From Desulforhabdus amnigena (lineage in GTDB: Bacteria > Desulfobacterota > Syntrophobacteria > Syntrophobacterales > Syntrophobacteraceae): a stretch of DNA of 64,000 nucleotides. The position numbers were made by a program, and so were the translations under genes. Of the stretch, positions 43,833 to 52,506 are shown piece by piece. Position 1 is the first letter of the stretch. Every line of letters begins with the position of its first letter. The DNA is taken from contig NZ_BSDR01000001.1 of the NCBI RefSeq assembly GCF_027925305.1, forward strand, positions 4,048,501 through 4,112,500, in the 5' to 3' direction. Below the pieces are notes generated by a model. The model had not been told where the DNA came from. It saw only the letters and a list, made by a program, of their open reading frames with translations, and ran no database searches.

Positions 43833-45053
43833 GATTAGTCTCTTCCTCCACCCTCTACTTTAATTTATTTGGGGGAGGATGTCTCAAGCATATTGGCACA
43901 GAGGGTCGGCGAGCTTTGGCCAGGTGGGCCGGAGACGCCAACCCCGAAATTGTGGTCGTAGAGAGCACGGGCATCTACTGGAAGAGCATCTACTCGGCCT
44001 TGGAACGCGAGGGAATTGTTGCCGCCGTTGTCAATGCTCGACACGTCAAGCAGGTTCCCGGTCGCAAAACGGATGTGGCCGACAGTCGCTGGCTGGCCCG
44101 TTGCGGCCTGCTTTGCGGGAGCTTCATTCCTCCAGAAGAATTGGGAAACCTCCGTCTGATTTCCCGTGAGAGACAGAAGCTGGTTGGGATGCTTGCCAGT
44201 GAAAAGAACAGGCTCCATAAAGTCCTTACGGATGGCGGAATACGTCTTTCCGTGGTGGTCAGTGATATTCACGGTCAAGCCGCCCGGCATATGATCGTTT
44301 GATCGAGGGCGGAACACCCCTGCAGGCGCTGGAGTTTGCCAACTCCAGGCTCAAAGCCACTCCCGAGGAGTTGCTCGACGCACTCGATGGTGATTTGACT
44401 CCCGCCCATCGATTCGTCCTGCGCGAAATCCTCCAGCACATCCGTGAGCTCGAGGCCTGTATCGCTCGATTCGACACCCAATTGCTGGCTGAACTGGAGT
44501 CTCACCGCTGGGCTCTGGACCTTCTCCAGACCATACCTGGAATCGATGCCGTGGGTGCGGCTATGTTGATCGTCGAGATCGGACTGGACATGGAGGCCTT
44601 CGGCTCCCCACAGCGTCTGGCCTCGTGGGCCGGGGTCTGCCCTGGCAATAACGAATCCGCCGGAAAGCGAAAAAGCGGTCGCATTCGCAAGGGCAATCCA
44701 TATGTACGACGACTGTTGTGCGAAATGGCTAATGCCGTACGTCGTACCAAAAGCATGTTCCAAAGCAAGTATTCGGGGCTTGTCATACGCCGGGGACACA
44801 AGCGCGCCATTATTGCTTTGGCTCATAAGATTCTGAAAATCGTTTTCATTCTGCTCAGTCGCAAGGCTCCTTATCGAGATTCACAGGTGGATTACAAAGA
44901 GCTGATGGTTCAGCGCAATGCTCCTCGATGGATCGCTGCTTTGCGCCAGTACCACATGCTGCCCACTGCGATCTGAACAAACCCTACCACAACTCAGGTT
45001 TTTTTCAATCCGCCCAAAAGCGGAGATGGTGAACTGTTCCCGAGAGCTCATAG

Positions 45054-45401
45054 TACTTTCACGGTAATGTCTATGATGCTGTCTTTCATCCTCTTATTGA
45101 GCAGTTTGATGAAAAAATGGTCATCCTTACCGACACGGCTTTTCATTCCAAAGAAGGTGACCCTGCAAATATGAAACCCTGTCAGAGGGGAACATGGAAT
45201 GTACGGATGGTTCTCGAAACCGTACTTTCGATGCTCACTGTAATCTCCCATTTCAAGAAAGTTGGCCACCGGGTATGGGATTATTTCCGGGCAAGACTTG
45301 CCTTCACCATGGCTCTGTTCGATGTTCTTGTTCAATGGGATGGGCTTGAACCCGATGAAAATGGATTCATTCCTCTTTCTATTGTGGAGTTCAGCCTTTA
45401 A
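45054..45401 (+). pseudogene. C-terminal remnant of a DDE transposase
   Basis: About 115 residues with no start. VILTDTAFHSKEGDPANMK, CQRGTWNVRMVLETVLSMLT and HRVWDYFRARLAFTMALFDV resemble the C-terminal third of a DDE transposase common in deltaproteobacteria. A stop (TAG 45051-45053) precedes it, near where the IS110 right end should be, so the 5' part was probably cut off by that insertion. Confidence 0.65.
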
Positions 45402-45417
45402 AACTAGCACCATTGGT

Positions 45418-45559
45418 CTAGGTTCTGTTGACATTTGACGGATTGACTGTGTTTTCAATTGGATAGCAGAGTGTTTATCTTTGATGGACTATCCGCCAAA
45501 ATCTTTCACCAGCAAGCTTTCACGACGATGCTCGGACGTGAAATGTCAACAGAACCTAG
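45418..45559. mobile_element. MITE-like element with 19-bp perfect inverted repeats
   Basis: CTAGGTTCTGTTGACATTT (45418-45436) and its exact inverse AAATGTCAACAGAACCTAG (45541-45559) enclose 104 bp with no transposase. CTAG at both outer ends may be the target site. It looks like a non-autonomous derivative of an IS with GGTTCTGTTGACATTT ends. Confidence 0.75.
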
Positions 45560-45629
45560 CCTTCGCTATTTTTTTGTCCTGAAGTGTGGATTTCTTTGCG
45601 AAAAGTTACCTATGTGTTACCTACAAAAG

Positions 45630-45661
45630 CAAAAAGGGATCAGCCTAAGGGCTGATCCCTT
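45630..45661 (-). terminator. Terminator of tRNA-Gly
   Basis: A 12-bp perfect stem AAGGGATCAGCC / GGCTGATCCCTT with loop TAAG, followed on the minus strand by TTTTTGCTTTTG, eight bases past the tRNA 3' end. Confidence 0.9.
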
Positions 45662-45669
45662 GAAATTAC

Positions 45670-45746
45670 TGGAGCGGGAGACGGGCTTCGAACCCGCGAC
45701 CCTCAGCTTGGAAGGCTGATGCTCTAGCCAGCTGAGCTACTCCCGC
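45670..45746 (-). tRNA. tRNA-Gly (TCC)
   Basis: 77 bases with encoded CCA. The acceptor GCGGGAG pairs with CTCCCGC, and the anticodon stem TCAGC / GCTGA encloses CTTCCAA (anticodon TCC). It marks the right border of the mobile-element region; such tRNA 3' ends are common integration sites. Confidence 0.95.
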
Positions 45747-46019
45747 TCAAAGTGCTAATGTGTTTAGCACGACTTCCCAAGCTTTTCAAACGAAAAATGA
45801 ACAGTCCCGTTTTTATAGCCTCCTTCTTTCCTTTCCCGTTGCCGTTTGCTGCGACATCTCCTGGCTCAAAAACGATTTCTAGTATATGATCATGCCAATG
45901 ATCTGGACCAGTGGATCGCGTGTGGATTCTCATAAAAAAGGGCAGAGTGGATTGATAAGGAACTCCCGTGACCGGGAAGAAGCATTTTCTTCAAAAGGTC
46001 GGATGAAAAAGGAGGGAAT

Positions 46020-47000
46020 ATGAACCAGCACTATCTCGATTTGCTTTCTCAGGTCAACATGCTGGAGGTCTTCAAGGCGCGACGCATTGTGGAAAACACA
46101 CTCAAACGCACTCATTTGACTTACTATAAAAGGCTTTCCGACGAGTTGGGCGCTTCTATGTATGTCAAACATGAAAATCATCTTCCCACCAACTCCTTCA
46201 AAGTTCGCGGAGCGGTGAATTTCATGGCGCGCATTTCCGACGATATTCAGAAGCGTGGGGTCATCGTCGCCACTCGAGGCAATCATGGATTGGCGGTTGC
46301 CTGGGCAGCGCAGGAGCGGGGGGTCTTCTGCAACGTGGTGGTTCCCGAAGACAATAATCCCGAAATCAATGCAACGATCCTTTCTTACGGAGCGCAGTTG
46401 ATCGAGCAGGGGAGGGATTTTTTTGAAACCCAGGATTATTGCGAGGAACTGGCTGAAAATACTGGACTGTACTACCTGCGGCAGGGAAATGAACCACATC
46501 TCGTTACCGGCATTGCCACGATGGGGCTCGAAATATTCGAAGAGCTTCCCGAAGTGGACGTTGTCATCATGCCCATCGGAGGAGGTACCGGTTGCGCGGC
46601 ACTGGCAAAAGTCATTGAAGGCATCAATCCCGGCGTGGAATTGATAGGCGTTCAGGCGGAACGCATGCCCTCATTTTACGAATCCTGGCGCCAGGGAAAA
46701 AAAGTGATCGTTCCAGGAGCATCCACGATTGCTGAAGGGCTGGCTGCGCGATCGGTTTTCGACATTCCCTATATGATCTTGAAAGAGAGAATCACCGACG
46801 TTGTCCTTCTGACGGAAGATGAACTTCTGGAAGGCGTCCGCCTGGCAGTGCGCTTCACTCAGAACCTTGCAGAAGTAGCCGGGGCAGCATCTTTGGCTGC
46901 CGCTTTCAAAATCAAGGAGCGTTTGGCCGGTAAGAAGGTCGTGACTATAATGACAGGGGGAAATCTGAACCTTCATCACCTGACACAGGCTTTTTGCTGA
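46020..47000 (+). CDS. Threonine dehydratase (PLP-dependent)
   Basis: Fold-type II PLP enzyme, 326 residues. The Schiff-base Lys61 is in TNSFKVRGAV, the phosphate-binding loop is MPIGGGTGCAAL, and RGNHGLAVAWAAQERG binds substrate. The length matches the catabolic, ACT-less form, so feedback control by isoleucine is not expected. It converts threonine (or serine) to the 2-oxo acid and ammonia. Serine racemase is an alternative in this family. AAAGGAGG precedes the ATG. Confidence 0.87.
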   Translation: MNQHYLDLLSQVNMLEVFKARRIVENTLKRTHLTYYKRLSDELGASMYVKHENHLPTNSFKVRGAVNFMARISDDIQKRGVIVATRGNHGLAVAWAAQERGVFCNVVVPEDNNPEINATILSYGAQLIEQGRDFFETQDYCEELAENTGLYYLRQGNEPHLVTGIATMGLEIFEELPEVDVVIMPIGGGTGCAALAKVIEGINPGVELIGVQAERMPSFYESWRQGKKVIVPGASTIAEGLAARSVFDIPYMILKERITDVVLLTEDELLEGVRLAVRFTQNLAEVAGAASLAAAFKIKERLAGKKVVTIMTGGNLNLHHLTQAFC

Positions 47001-47043
47001 GTTGCACCGAGAGGTCTTTCATCCGGGAAAAATCGTGTCGCTT

Positions 47044-47598
47044 TTATGGCGCAGACAGAGGGCTCTCAATGATGACGCGGTCCACACCGTCCTTTTCTTT
47101 CAAGAGAACATTGACCTGTTCTTCCGGCCCGGTTTTGATTTCTAGGCCGATGAATTGACCACAGATGGGCAGCTCCCGGTGCCCACGGTCCACGAGTACC
47201 GCAACCTGGATGTGTTTGGGACGTCCATAATCCATGATCGCATTGAGTGCCGCTCTAATCGTGCGGCCTGTGAAGAGCACATCATCAACCAACACCACCT
47301 CACGGTCATCGATGGGGAAAGGAAATTCTGTGGCACGTACAATCGGTTGAGTGTGTAGCCGTGTCCAATCATCCCGGTAAAGGTTGATATCCAGTGTTCC
47401 AACAGGAATGGAGAGGTGAAATTTATCTGATATGATCCGCTCCAGTCTTTTCGCCAGATAGACTCCGCCCGTATGGATTCCCACGAGCGCCAGCAGGTGG
47501 GGGTCCACGGGTTGTTGAACGATTTCACTGGCAAGTCTTTCCAAAGCCTTTTCAATTTCAACGGCTTCCATTACACAGCGACCGCCAAGTTCCTTCAT
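47044..47598 (-). CDS. pyrR: PyrR bifunctional regulator / uracil phosphoribosyltransferase
   Basis: 184 residues. The PRPP loop is VVLVDDVLFTGRTIRAAL. In the family PyrR binds pyr mRNA leaders and has weak uracil phosphoribosyltransferase activity. The start at 47598 has AGGA nine bases upstream; an internal ATG at 47571 is possible. No pyr genes are adjacent, so its RNA targets lie elsewhere. Confidence 0.9.
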   Translation of the reverse strand: MKELGGRCVMEAVEIEKALERLASEIVQQPVDPHLLALVGIHTGGVYLAKRLERIISDKFHLSIPVGTLDINLYRDDWTRLHTQPIVRATEFPFPIDDREVVLVDDVLFTGRTIRAALNAIMDYGRPKHIQVAVLVDRGHRELPICGQFIGLEIKTGPEEQVNVLLKEKDGVDRVIIESPLSAP

Positions 47599-47698
47599 GA
47601 TCTTTTATCCTGTCATTTGAGTATTCAGTGTCGGTGGCCATGGAGAAAGAAGGGGTAATATCTCCGATAGCGCCGGAGGACTTCATTGGGTTTCCATC

Positions 47699-47738
47699 AA
47701 AAAGATCAGGGCAGAAGGTCCCTGGCAACCTTCTACCC
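47699..47738 (-). terminator. Terminator downstream of the 47826-48221 gene
   Basis: An 11-bp stem GGGTAGAAGGT / ACCTTCTGCCC (one wobble) with an 8-base loop, followed on the minus strand by TGATCTTTTT. It lies 110 bp before pyrR and could also act as a pyrR attenuator. Confidence 0.6.
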
Positions 47739-47825
47739 TGGTTGTATTTTAATGCAAGCTTTGCCACGGGAGGTCAGTCTGATTGAGATGATTCTTCAGC
47801 GAGGAGTCAAAAAATCATCCGTACC

Positions 47826-48221
47826 TCAGAAAAGCCTTTTCACCCACACCAGACTCAGGTGAGTATTGATGTCGTATTTGCAAAAGCGCTCCATTATGTT
47901 CATCTCCGCTGTCTGTTTGAGATCCAGAAGCCGGTCGAAGTCTTTTTCAATGACTATGTTGCAGAAATCTACAGGAATGGAGCGAACGAAATCCAGCTCT
48001 TCTTCGTTCCAAAGTTCTCCTGCAATGTCGCCGACCCCTGTTTCCAAGGCATGATTTCCACAGACCTTGTAGCATGCGCCACACGTGCATCGATGTATGG
48101 AATCAAAATCGTTCGGAACAGGATGCCCATTTTCACAAAAAGGGCAAATGATGATATGAGTATTCATTGGCCGTTTTCCACCCAGGAACCTGTTGCTGTT
48201 TGTTTTGAAGATTCGCCTCAT
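47826..48221 (-). CDS. Small Cys-rich protein with zinc-ribbon-like N-terminus
   Basis: 131 residues from ATG 48221 (GAGG five bases upstream); a later ATG at 48167 would give 113. THIIICPFCENGHPVPN and HRCTCGACYKVCGNH supply two CxxC-like pairs near the N-terminus. The rest is charged and has no membrane segment. No family recognised. Monocistronic by position. Confidence 0.6.
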   Translation of the reverse strand: MRRIFKTNSNRFLGGKRPMNTHIIICPFCENGHPVPNDFDSIHRCTCGACYKVCGNHALETGVGDIAGELWNEEELDFVRSIPVDFCNIVIEKDFDRLLDLKQTAEMNIMERFCKYDINTHLSLVWVKRLF

Positions 48222-48595
48222 CTTTTCCTCATTCCCTAAAAGATTCATCGAGGTATAGCTGCCGACCGAACGTCTCATGTTTCCATCTATCATGTTTTCA
48301 AGATCCCTGTCTCTTCAATGCCTTATTTAAACCGCTTTTATATGAATTTTCCTCTCAGGGTTTAGAATCTGTCTTAAAATTCCCCCTCACGGGGAATCGA
48401 AACAGAAACGGCTCCCAAGCAGAAGAACTTTCAGACAGTCTCTTAGCTCGACATTGTCTCATTATGATGTTTATCAAATATAAAATGTTTTTCCTTGAAA
48501 TCCAATGATAACTTTGACATATAAAAACAGCAAATGTGTTGGACAATAATAAGCGTTTACTTACTAACTTATCATAAATACTAGAAATATAATAA
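48222..48595. other. AT-rich divergent region, 374 bp
   Basis: No gene seen. It holds a small hairpin ATTCCCC-CTCAC-GGGGAAT (48379-48397) and a strongly AT-rich stretch from about 48460 to the nth start. nth has no visible ribosome-binding site here, so its mRNA may be nearly leaderless. Confidence 0.5.
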
Positions 48596-49306
48596 ATGCC
48601 CAAAAAGAAGACAAGCAAATCCCACCTTTCTTTACCTCCTTTGGAAAAGAGGATCGGTCCGATTCTCGATCTCCTGGACCGGCTTTATCCGGATGCAGGA
48701 TGTACTCTCAATTACGAAAACCCATTACAGCTCCTGATTTCCACTATCCTTTCGGCCCAGTGCACCGATGAACGCGTCAACCAGGTAACACCGGCTTTGT
48801 TTAAGAAGTATGCTTCTGCAAGAGACTTCGCGCAGGCGCCTCTGGAAGAGCTGGAAAATGACATCAAGTCCACAGGGTTTTACAGGAATAAAGCGAAAAA
48901 TATTCAGGCCTGCTGCCATATTTTGGACGAACGCTTTGGAGGAGAGGTGCCGCCGGATCTGGAGATCCTGGTCACTTTGCCGGGAATTGGACGTAAAACG
49001 GCCAACGTGGTCCTGGGGAATGTTTTTCAGATTCCCGGTATCGTCGTGGATACCCATGTCGGGCGCGTGTCACAACGGCTGGGACTCACGGCCCACAAGG
49101 ATCCCTTGAAGATAGAACAGGACTTGATGGCTCTCATTCCCCGGGAACGTTGGATTCTCTTTTGCCATCAACTGATTCAGCATGGAAGAAAAATCTGTCT
49201 GGCCAGAAAGCCTAAAACCTCTATCTGTCCGCTGAGTCCCTACTGCGAATATGCAGCAGAGCATTCCGATGAAGAAGCGCGGGAGATTACAGCAGATACG
49301 GTTTGA
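48596..49306 (+). CDS. nth: Endonuclease III with altered Fe-S ligand set
   Basis: Base-excision glycosylase/AP lyase, 236 residues. The helix-hairpin-helix LPGIGRKTANVVLGN includes the catalytic Lys134; Asp152 is in VVDTHVGR. The cluster loop normally reads C-x6-C-x2-C-x5-C. Here it is C201-LARKPK-T208-SI-C211-PLSPY-C217, so the second ligand is Thr (codon ACC). The cluster may be three-ligand, use another residue, or be missing. The 3' end overlaps the convergent PP-loop gene by 20 bp. Confidence 0.92.
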   Translation: MPKKKTSKSHLSLPPLEKRIGPILDLLDRLYPDAGCTLNYENPLQLLISTILSAQCTDERVNQVTPALFKKYASARDFAQAPLEELENDIKSTGFYRNKAKNIQACCHILDERFGGEVPPDLEILVTLPGIGRKTANVVLGNVFQIPGIVVDTHVGRVSQRLGLTAHKDPLKIEQDLMALIPRERWILFCHQLIQHGRKICLARKPKTSICPLSPYCEYAAEHSDEEAREITADTV

Positions 49307-50279
49307 TCTCTTCCCGGCGGATACGATTCTCTTCGGTGAGAATTCCTGAATTTCCGGCGTGTTTCCATTCCACGCGCACGGCGCCCGCCTCCGGCGCGTC
49401 GCTGTAGGAGATCAGCACCATGGCGGCAAGGGAAAGGATGCCTTCTGCCCGCGGAGAGTGTAACAATACGCCCAAAGGACTCGGATAATCCATGACCCGA
49501 AGCACGGTCTCGTCATGGCTGGCAAGGGATGCCAGTTTTTCATTGTCCATTCTCTGGCGCCCTACCGCCAAAAGCGTTCCTTCCGGCAATAGAAAATGTC
49601 GGCCCCATTTGAGCAATTCGATTTCCCTGCCACCCGCCTTCGGCTGCAGGATCAGCAGCTGCTTGAGCTTATTGGCGAATCCTTCCTTGGTGAGCATGCA
49701 CCCGCCGCCGGGCTGTGGGTAGTCCGTGATTCCGTAGTGCCTGGCAAGTTCCATCTGCCTTTTGCGGCCGCGGCCGCTGATATCCAGGAGCTTTTCCCGG
49801 TCCACCAGCCCTTCATTCTCGACGATGGTGGGAGGCAGCAGCTTGGCGCTGAGAGGCCTCAGGATGCGACCGAGATAGCCGGAGAGTTTTTCCACGCTTC
49901 TCAAAGAATCCCGCCTCTGGCTCATGGGGCGTTGCCCCAGGACTTCCCCGGTAAAGAGAAAATCGCCCTGGATCTGCTCCATGAAGTGTCCCGCCTCCCG
50001 AAGCATGAGAGCGTGGCAGTCGATACAGGGATTCATTTGACTGCCAAAGCCGTAGACGGGTTTTTTCAGCATTTCCAAATACTTTTCTGTGAGGTCGATT
50101 GCCTGGACCTCAATGCCCGCTTTGCGGCCCGCATCGATACCTGGCTGGGCTTCAAAAAAGGGTGTAGTGAAGGTGATGCCCAAGAGTTCCAGACCCTGAT
50201 CCTGCAGGATTTTGACGGCTAAAATACTGTCCAATCCCCCCGAGAGGAGCCCGATTCCTTTTGCCTTCTTTTTGATCAT
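49287..50279 (-). CDS. PP-loop sulfurtransferase, MnmA/ThiI-like
   Basis: 330 residues. The ATP-PP motif SGGLDS is at 13-18. Cys85-x2-Cys88 (NPCIDCHAL) and Cys194 (PGGGCMLTKEG) form a CxxC plus Cys set, as in PP-loop thiolases that hold a [4Fe-4S] cluster. A tRNA thiolation role is the usual guess for this family; the true substrate is unknown. Third gene of an operon with the DUF39 protein and LarE; 18 bp after larE. Confidence 0.78.
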   Translation of the reverse strand: MIKKKAKGIGLLSGGLDSILAVKILQDQGLELLGITFTTPFFEAQPGIDAGRKAGIEVQAIDLTEKYLEMLKKPVYGFGSQMNPCIDCHALMLREAGHFMEQIQGDFLFTGEVLGQRPMSQRRDSLRSVEKLSGYLGRILRPLSAKLLPPTIVENEGLVDREKLLDISGRGRKRQMELARHYGITDYPQPGGGCMLTKEGFANKLKQLLILQPKAGGREIELLKWGRHFLLPEGTLLAVGRQRMDNEKLASLASHDETVLRVMDYPSPLGVLLHSPRAEGILSLAAMVLISYSDAPEAGAVRVEWKHAGNSGILTEENRIRREEIKPYLL

Positions 50280-50297
50280 GAACCAATTACTCTTTGA

Positions 50298-51128
50298 TTA
50301 AGGGTTGATTTTGTCCCCACTGCCGCTTCGATATCCTGCCAGATCCAGGCTGACGAAAGCGAAATTCAGTTCCTTGAATCTTCTCAGGAGCTTTTCCCGG
50401 GTGTTTTTCTCCATAAAGAGCGGGAAGTCTTCCGGCGTGACTTCGATTCGGGCCAGGTTCTCATGGATACGGACCCGTACCTGCCTGCATCCAACCTCCC
50501 ACAGGTATGACTCGGCTTCCTCTATCCTGGATAAGAGGTCTGAAGTGATGGCGGTCCCGTACGGGATGCGAGTGGCGAGGCAGGATTGGGAAGGCAGATC
50601 CCAGTTGGAGAGGCCCGCGAGGCGACTCACTTCCCGGATTTCACTCTTTTCAAATCCCGCCGTTGCCAGTGGACTCAATATATGCAATTCCTTCAGGGCC
50701 CTGCGGCCAGGCCGGTAGCTCCGGGAATCTCCCGCGTGCGACCCCTCCAGGACTGCAGCATACCCCAGAGTGTGGGCACGTTCTTTGATAGCCGTCATGC
50801 TTTCCTTCTTGCAAAAATAACAGCGTAGGGAGGAATTTTCACGGATGGAGGGCACTGCAATGGGGTCACCAAAAAGGGTCTCGAGAGAGAAGCCGATTTC
50901 GCGAGCCAGGGATTGTGCCCTTTCCCTTTCCCGCCTTCCGAGAAAGGGCGACTGCACAAGAAAAGCATGCAGCCTTTTGCCCAGGACTTTTTGAACATAC
51001 CAGGCCAGAAAGGTGCTGTCCACTCCACCTGAATAAGCCACAGCAAAGGAAGGATAAGGTGACAGCAGTGCTTCCAGGGTCTTGAATTTTAGTTCAAGGT
51101 CCAAAGGAATGATGAAGGGGTAAGTCAT
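50298..51128 (-). CDS. larE: LarE, sulfur transferase for nickel-pincer cofactor
   Basis: 276 residues. The PP-loop SGGVDS is at 33-38. The sulfur-donor Cys183 lies in PSQSCLATRIPYG, and Cys103-x2-Cys106 (LRCYFCKKE) adds a CxxC. This is the three-Cys version, for which cluster-based sulfur transfer has been described, instead of the single sacrificial Cys of lactobacilli. LarB and LarC are not in the window. 14 bp after the DUF39 gene, so co-transcribed. Confidence 0.85.
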   Translation of the reverse strand: MTYPFIIPLDLELKFKTLEALLSPYPSFAVAYSGGVDSTFLAWYVQKVLGKRLHAFLVQSPFLGRRERERAQSLAREIGFSLETLFGDPIAVPSIRENSSLRCYFCKKESMTAIKERAHTLGYAAVLEGSHAGDSRSYRPGRRALKELHILSPLATAGFEKSEIREVSRLAGLSNWDLPSQSCLATRIPYGTAITSDLLSRIEEAESYLWEVGCRQVRVRIHENLARIEVTPEDFPLFMEKNTREKLLRRFKELNFAFVSLDLAGYRSGSGDKINP

Positions 51129-51142
51129 AATGCTAAAACCGT

Positions 51143-52351
51143 CTAAAACTTTTTTTCGAGACCCTGGATGATCGATTCGGTGATTTCCTGCTGTTCGTCC
51201 GAAGCGGTCGGAAGAAGGTGTTGGGGTTCACCCAGAAGAAAACTTCCGTTTCCTATCCATTCTTTCAAAATCCCGGCAATTTCCTTGGCGCGAACATAAC
51301 TCGACAGGGGCACTGTGGGCACCTCCTTGCCTTCCACCATGATGCTGCCGGACCTCAACTGCGCGTACGTCACTTCACACAAGGGCTCGGATTGGGTAAA
51401 GCTGTAATCCTTGACCTGTGTGACGATATCTTCGTCGGATACCCCGGTATAAAAGGCCATCTCTTCGTTGAGAATCGGAATGGGAATTCCGACTCCGAGG
51501 GAGAGAGAACAGCCGTATCCCTGCATGCTGACACCCATGAGCCAGCGAGGCTTCATCTGTTTGAGATCTCCCATGACCATGAGCGTTCCCGCCGGGCTCC
51601 TGGGAACACCGTTGGGAAGCCGCGGTGCGTTGGGATTGTGCTGTGACCCGTGCCAGGTGATGTATCCCTGCGCCCCCCCCAGGAAGATGCGGGTTCCAAG
51701 GCCCAATGTCTTGTAATATGGGTCGTTGAGAAGAGGGCTGAGCTGGCCGGAGGTAGAATAGTTCGCATTGCCCAAACGGGGTTTGAGTGTTCCCATGTAC
51801 GTGAAGATGGTTTTCTGAGACAGATTGACGGCGCAATTGTAGTTTTGGTAAGCATTGCGGGGATTGCAGAGCACTGCGTAGGGTAGGTCCGCCAGGGTCA
51901 CGGTCATGTCGGCCTGGCGGTTGGGATAGCAATCGGTGCCGTATCCCTCTGCACGCAGGCGGACGGGCTTTCCGCTCACCAGATCGTGGAGAACATGGCC
52001 GCCGCCATAGTCGAAAGATCCCGGGCGAATCTTGTTGAGAGGATCGTCAAATGCCGGTTCCGTAGCCCCGATAAAAATATCGACAGCTGCCACGCCTCCG
52101 TAGGCTGGAACATCGTTGAGCCATACCTTGCTCGCCTTGATGGGGGGCTGTGTGTGGCCAAAGTTGATGAATGCGCCTGAAGAACACATGGGAGCAAAAG
52201 TTCCGGTCGTTACTACATCCACCTCTCGGGCTGCTTGAACAGGACCTTTCTTCTTGACCACTCCGACCATTTCTTCCGCTGTAAGTACGACAGCCTGTCC
52301 TTTTCTGATTTTTTCGTTGATCTCTTGATAAGTCTTCTGCACTACTCCCAT
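51143..52351 (-). CDS. COG1900/DUF39 homocysteine-biosynthesis-type protein
   Basis: 402 residues. TGTFAPMCSSGAFINFGH (Cys56) and EGYGTDCYPNR (Cys141) are the two conserved Cys regions. In methanogens, relatives insert sulfide into aspartate semialdehyde to make homocysteine, helped by a NIL-domain ferredoxin. No such ferredoxin is adjacent here and there is no C-terminal CBS pair; instead two PP-loop enzymes follow. Cytoplasmic. Confidence 0.85.
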   Translation of the reverse strand: MGVVQKTYQEINEKIRKGQAVVLTAEEMVGVVKKKGPVQAAREVDVVTTGTFAPMCSSGAFINFGHTQPPIKASKVWLNDVPAYGGVAAVDIFIGATEPAFDDPLNKIRPGSFDYGGGHVLHDLVSGKPVRLRAEGYGTDCYPNRQADMTVTLADLPYAVLCNPRNAYQNYNCAVNLSQKTIFTYMGTLKPRLGNANYSTSGQLSPLLNDPYYKTLGLGTRIFLGGAQGYITWHGSQHNPNAPRLPNGVPRSPAGTLMVMGDLKQMKPRWLMGVSMQGYGCSLSLGVGIPIPILNEEMAFYTGVSDEDIVTQVKDYSFTQSEPLCEVTYAQLRSGSIMVEGKEVPTVPLSSYVRAKEIAGILKEWIGNGSFLLGEPQHLLPTASDEQQEITESIIQGLEKKF

Positions 52352-52506
52352 GGCTCATTTTACCTTCTTCATTTGTCGAATCTATGCAATTCTCGCGAGT
52401 GATTTTCAGGGATAAATCCATACATATGAAAAATTTTTCGCCTTATCTTTACTCATTTTGTTCCAGAGTCAATAGCGCCGACCTTTTCTTGCGGCAAACC
52501 GCCTTT

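Larger units (their letters stand above)
42288..43905 (-). mobile_element. IS3-family element nested in IS110
   Basis: Flanked by the 3-bp duplication TCG (42285-42287 and 43906-43908). Ends are imperfect inverted repeats sharing TGTG, CAATA and TTGAGACA. It contains orfA and orfB in the reverse orientation to the IS110 gene. Length 1618 bp, normal for IS3. Confidence 0.87.
42148..44976 (+). pseudogene. IS110-family transposase, interrupted and frameshifted
   Basis: The N-terminus (42148-42287) reads IGLDVHQKHVTACLI, with the first catalytic Asp. An IS3 element is inserted at 42288. Removing the element and one TCG duplicate restores KRDRRALARWAGD in frame. The rest has ESTGIYWKS, KTDVADSRWLARCG and the Ser-containing C-terminal domain (GVCPGNNESAGKRKSGR). 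A second defect, one missing base near 44290-44302, puts a TGA after GQAARHMIV. Joined, it would be about 402 residues, normal for the family. GGAGGAG precedes the ATG. Confidence 0.88.

Noticed and set aside
44275-44826. 183-residue minus frame opposite the IS110 transposase
   Set aside because: Fully antisense to a recognised transposase domain.
45590-45670. Integrase attachment site next to tRNA-Gly
   Set aside because: The setting is suggestive (tRNA 3' end, mobile debris, GTTACCTATGTGTTACCTA), but no duplicated tRNA end or integrase gene is visible in the window.
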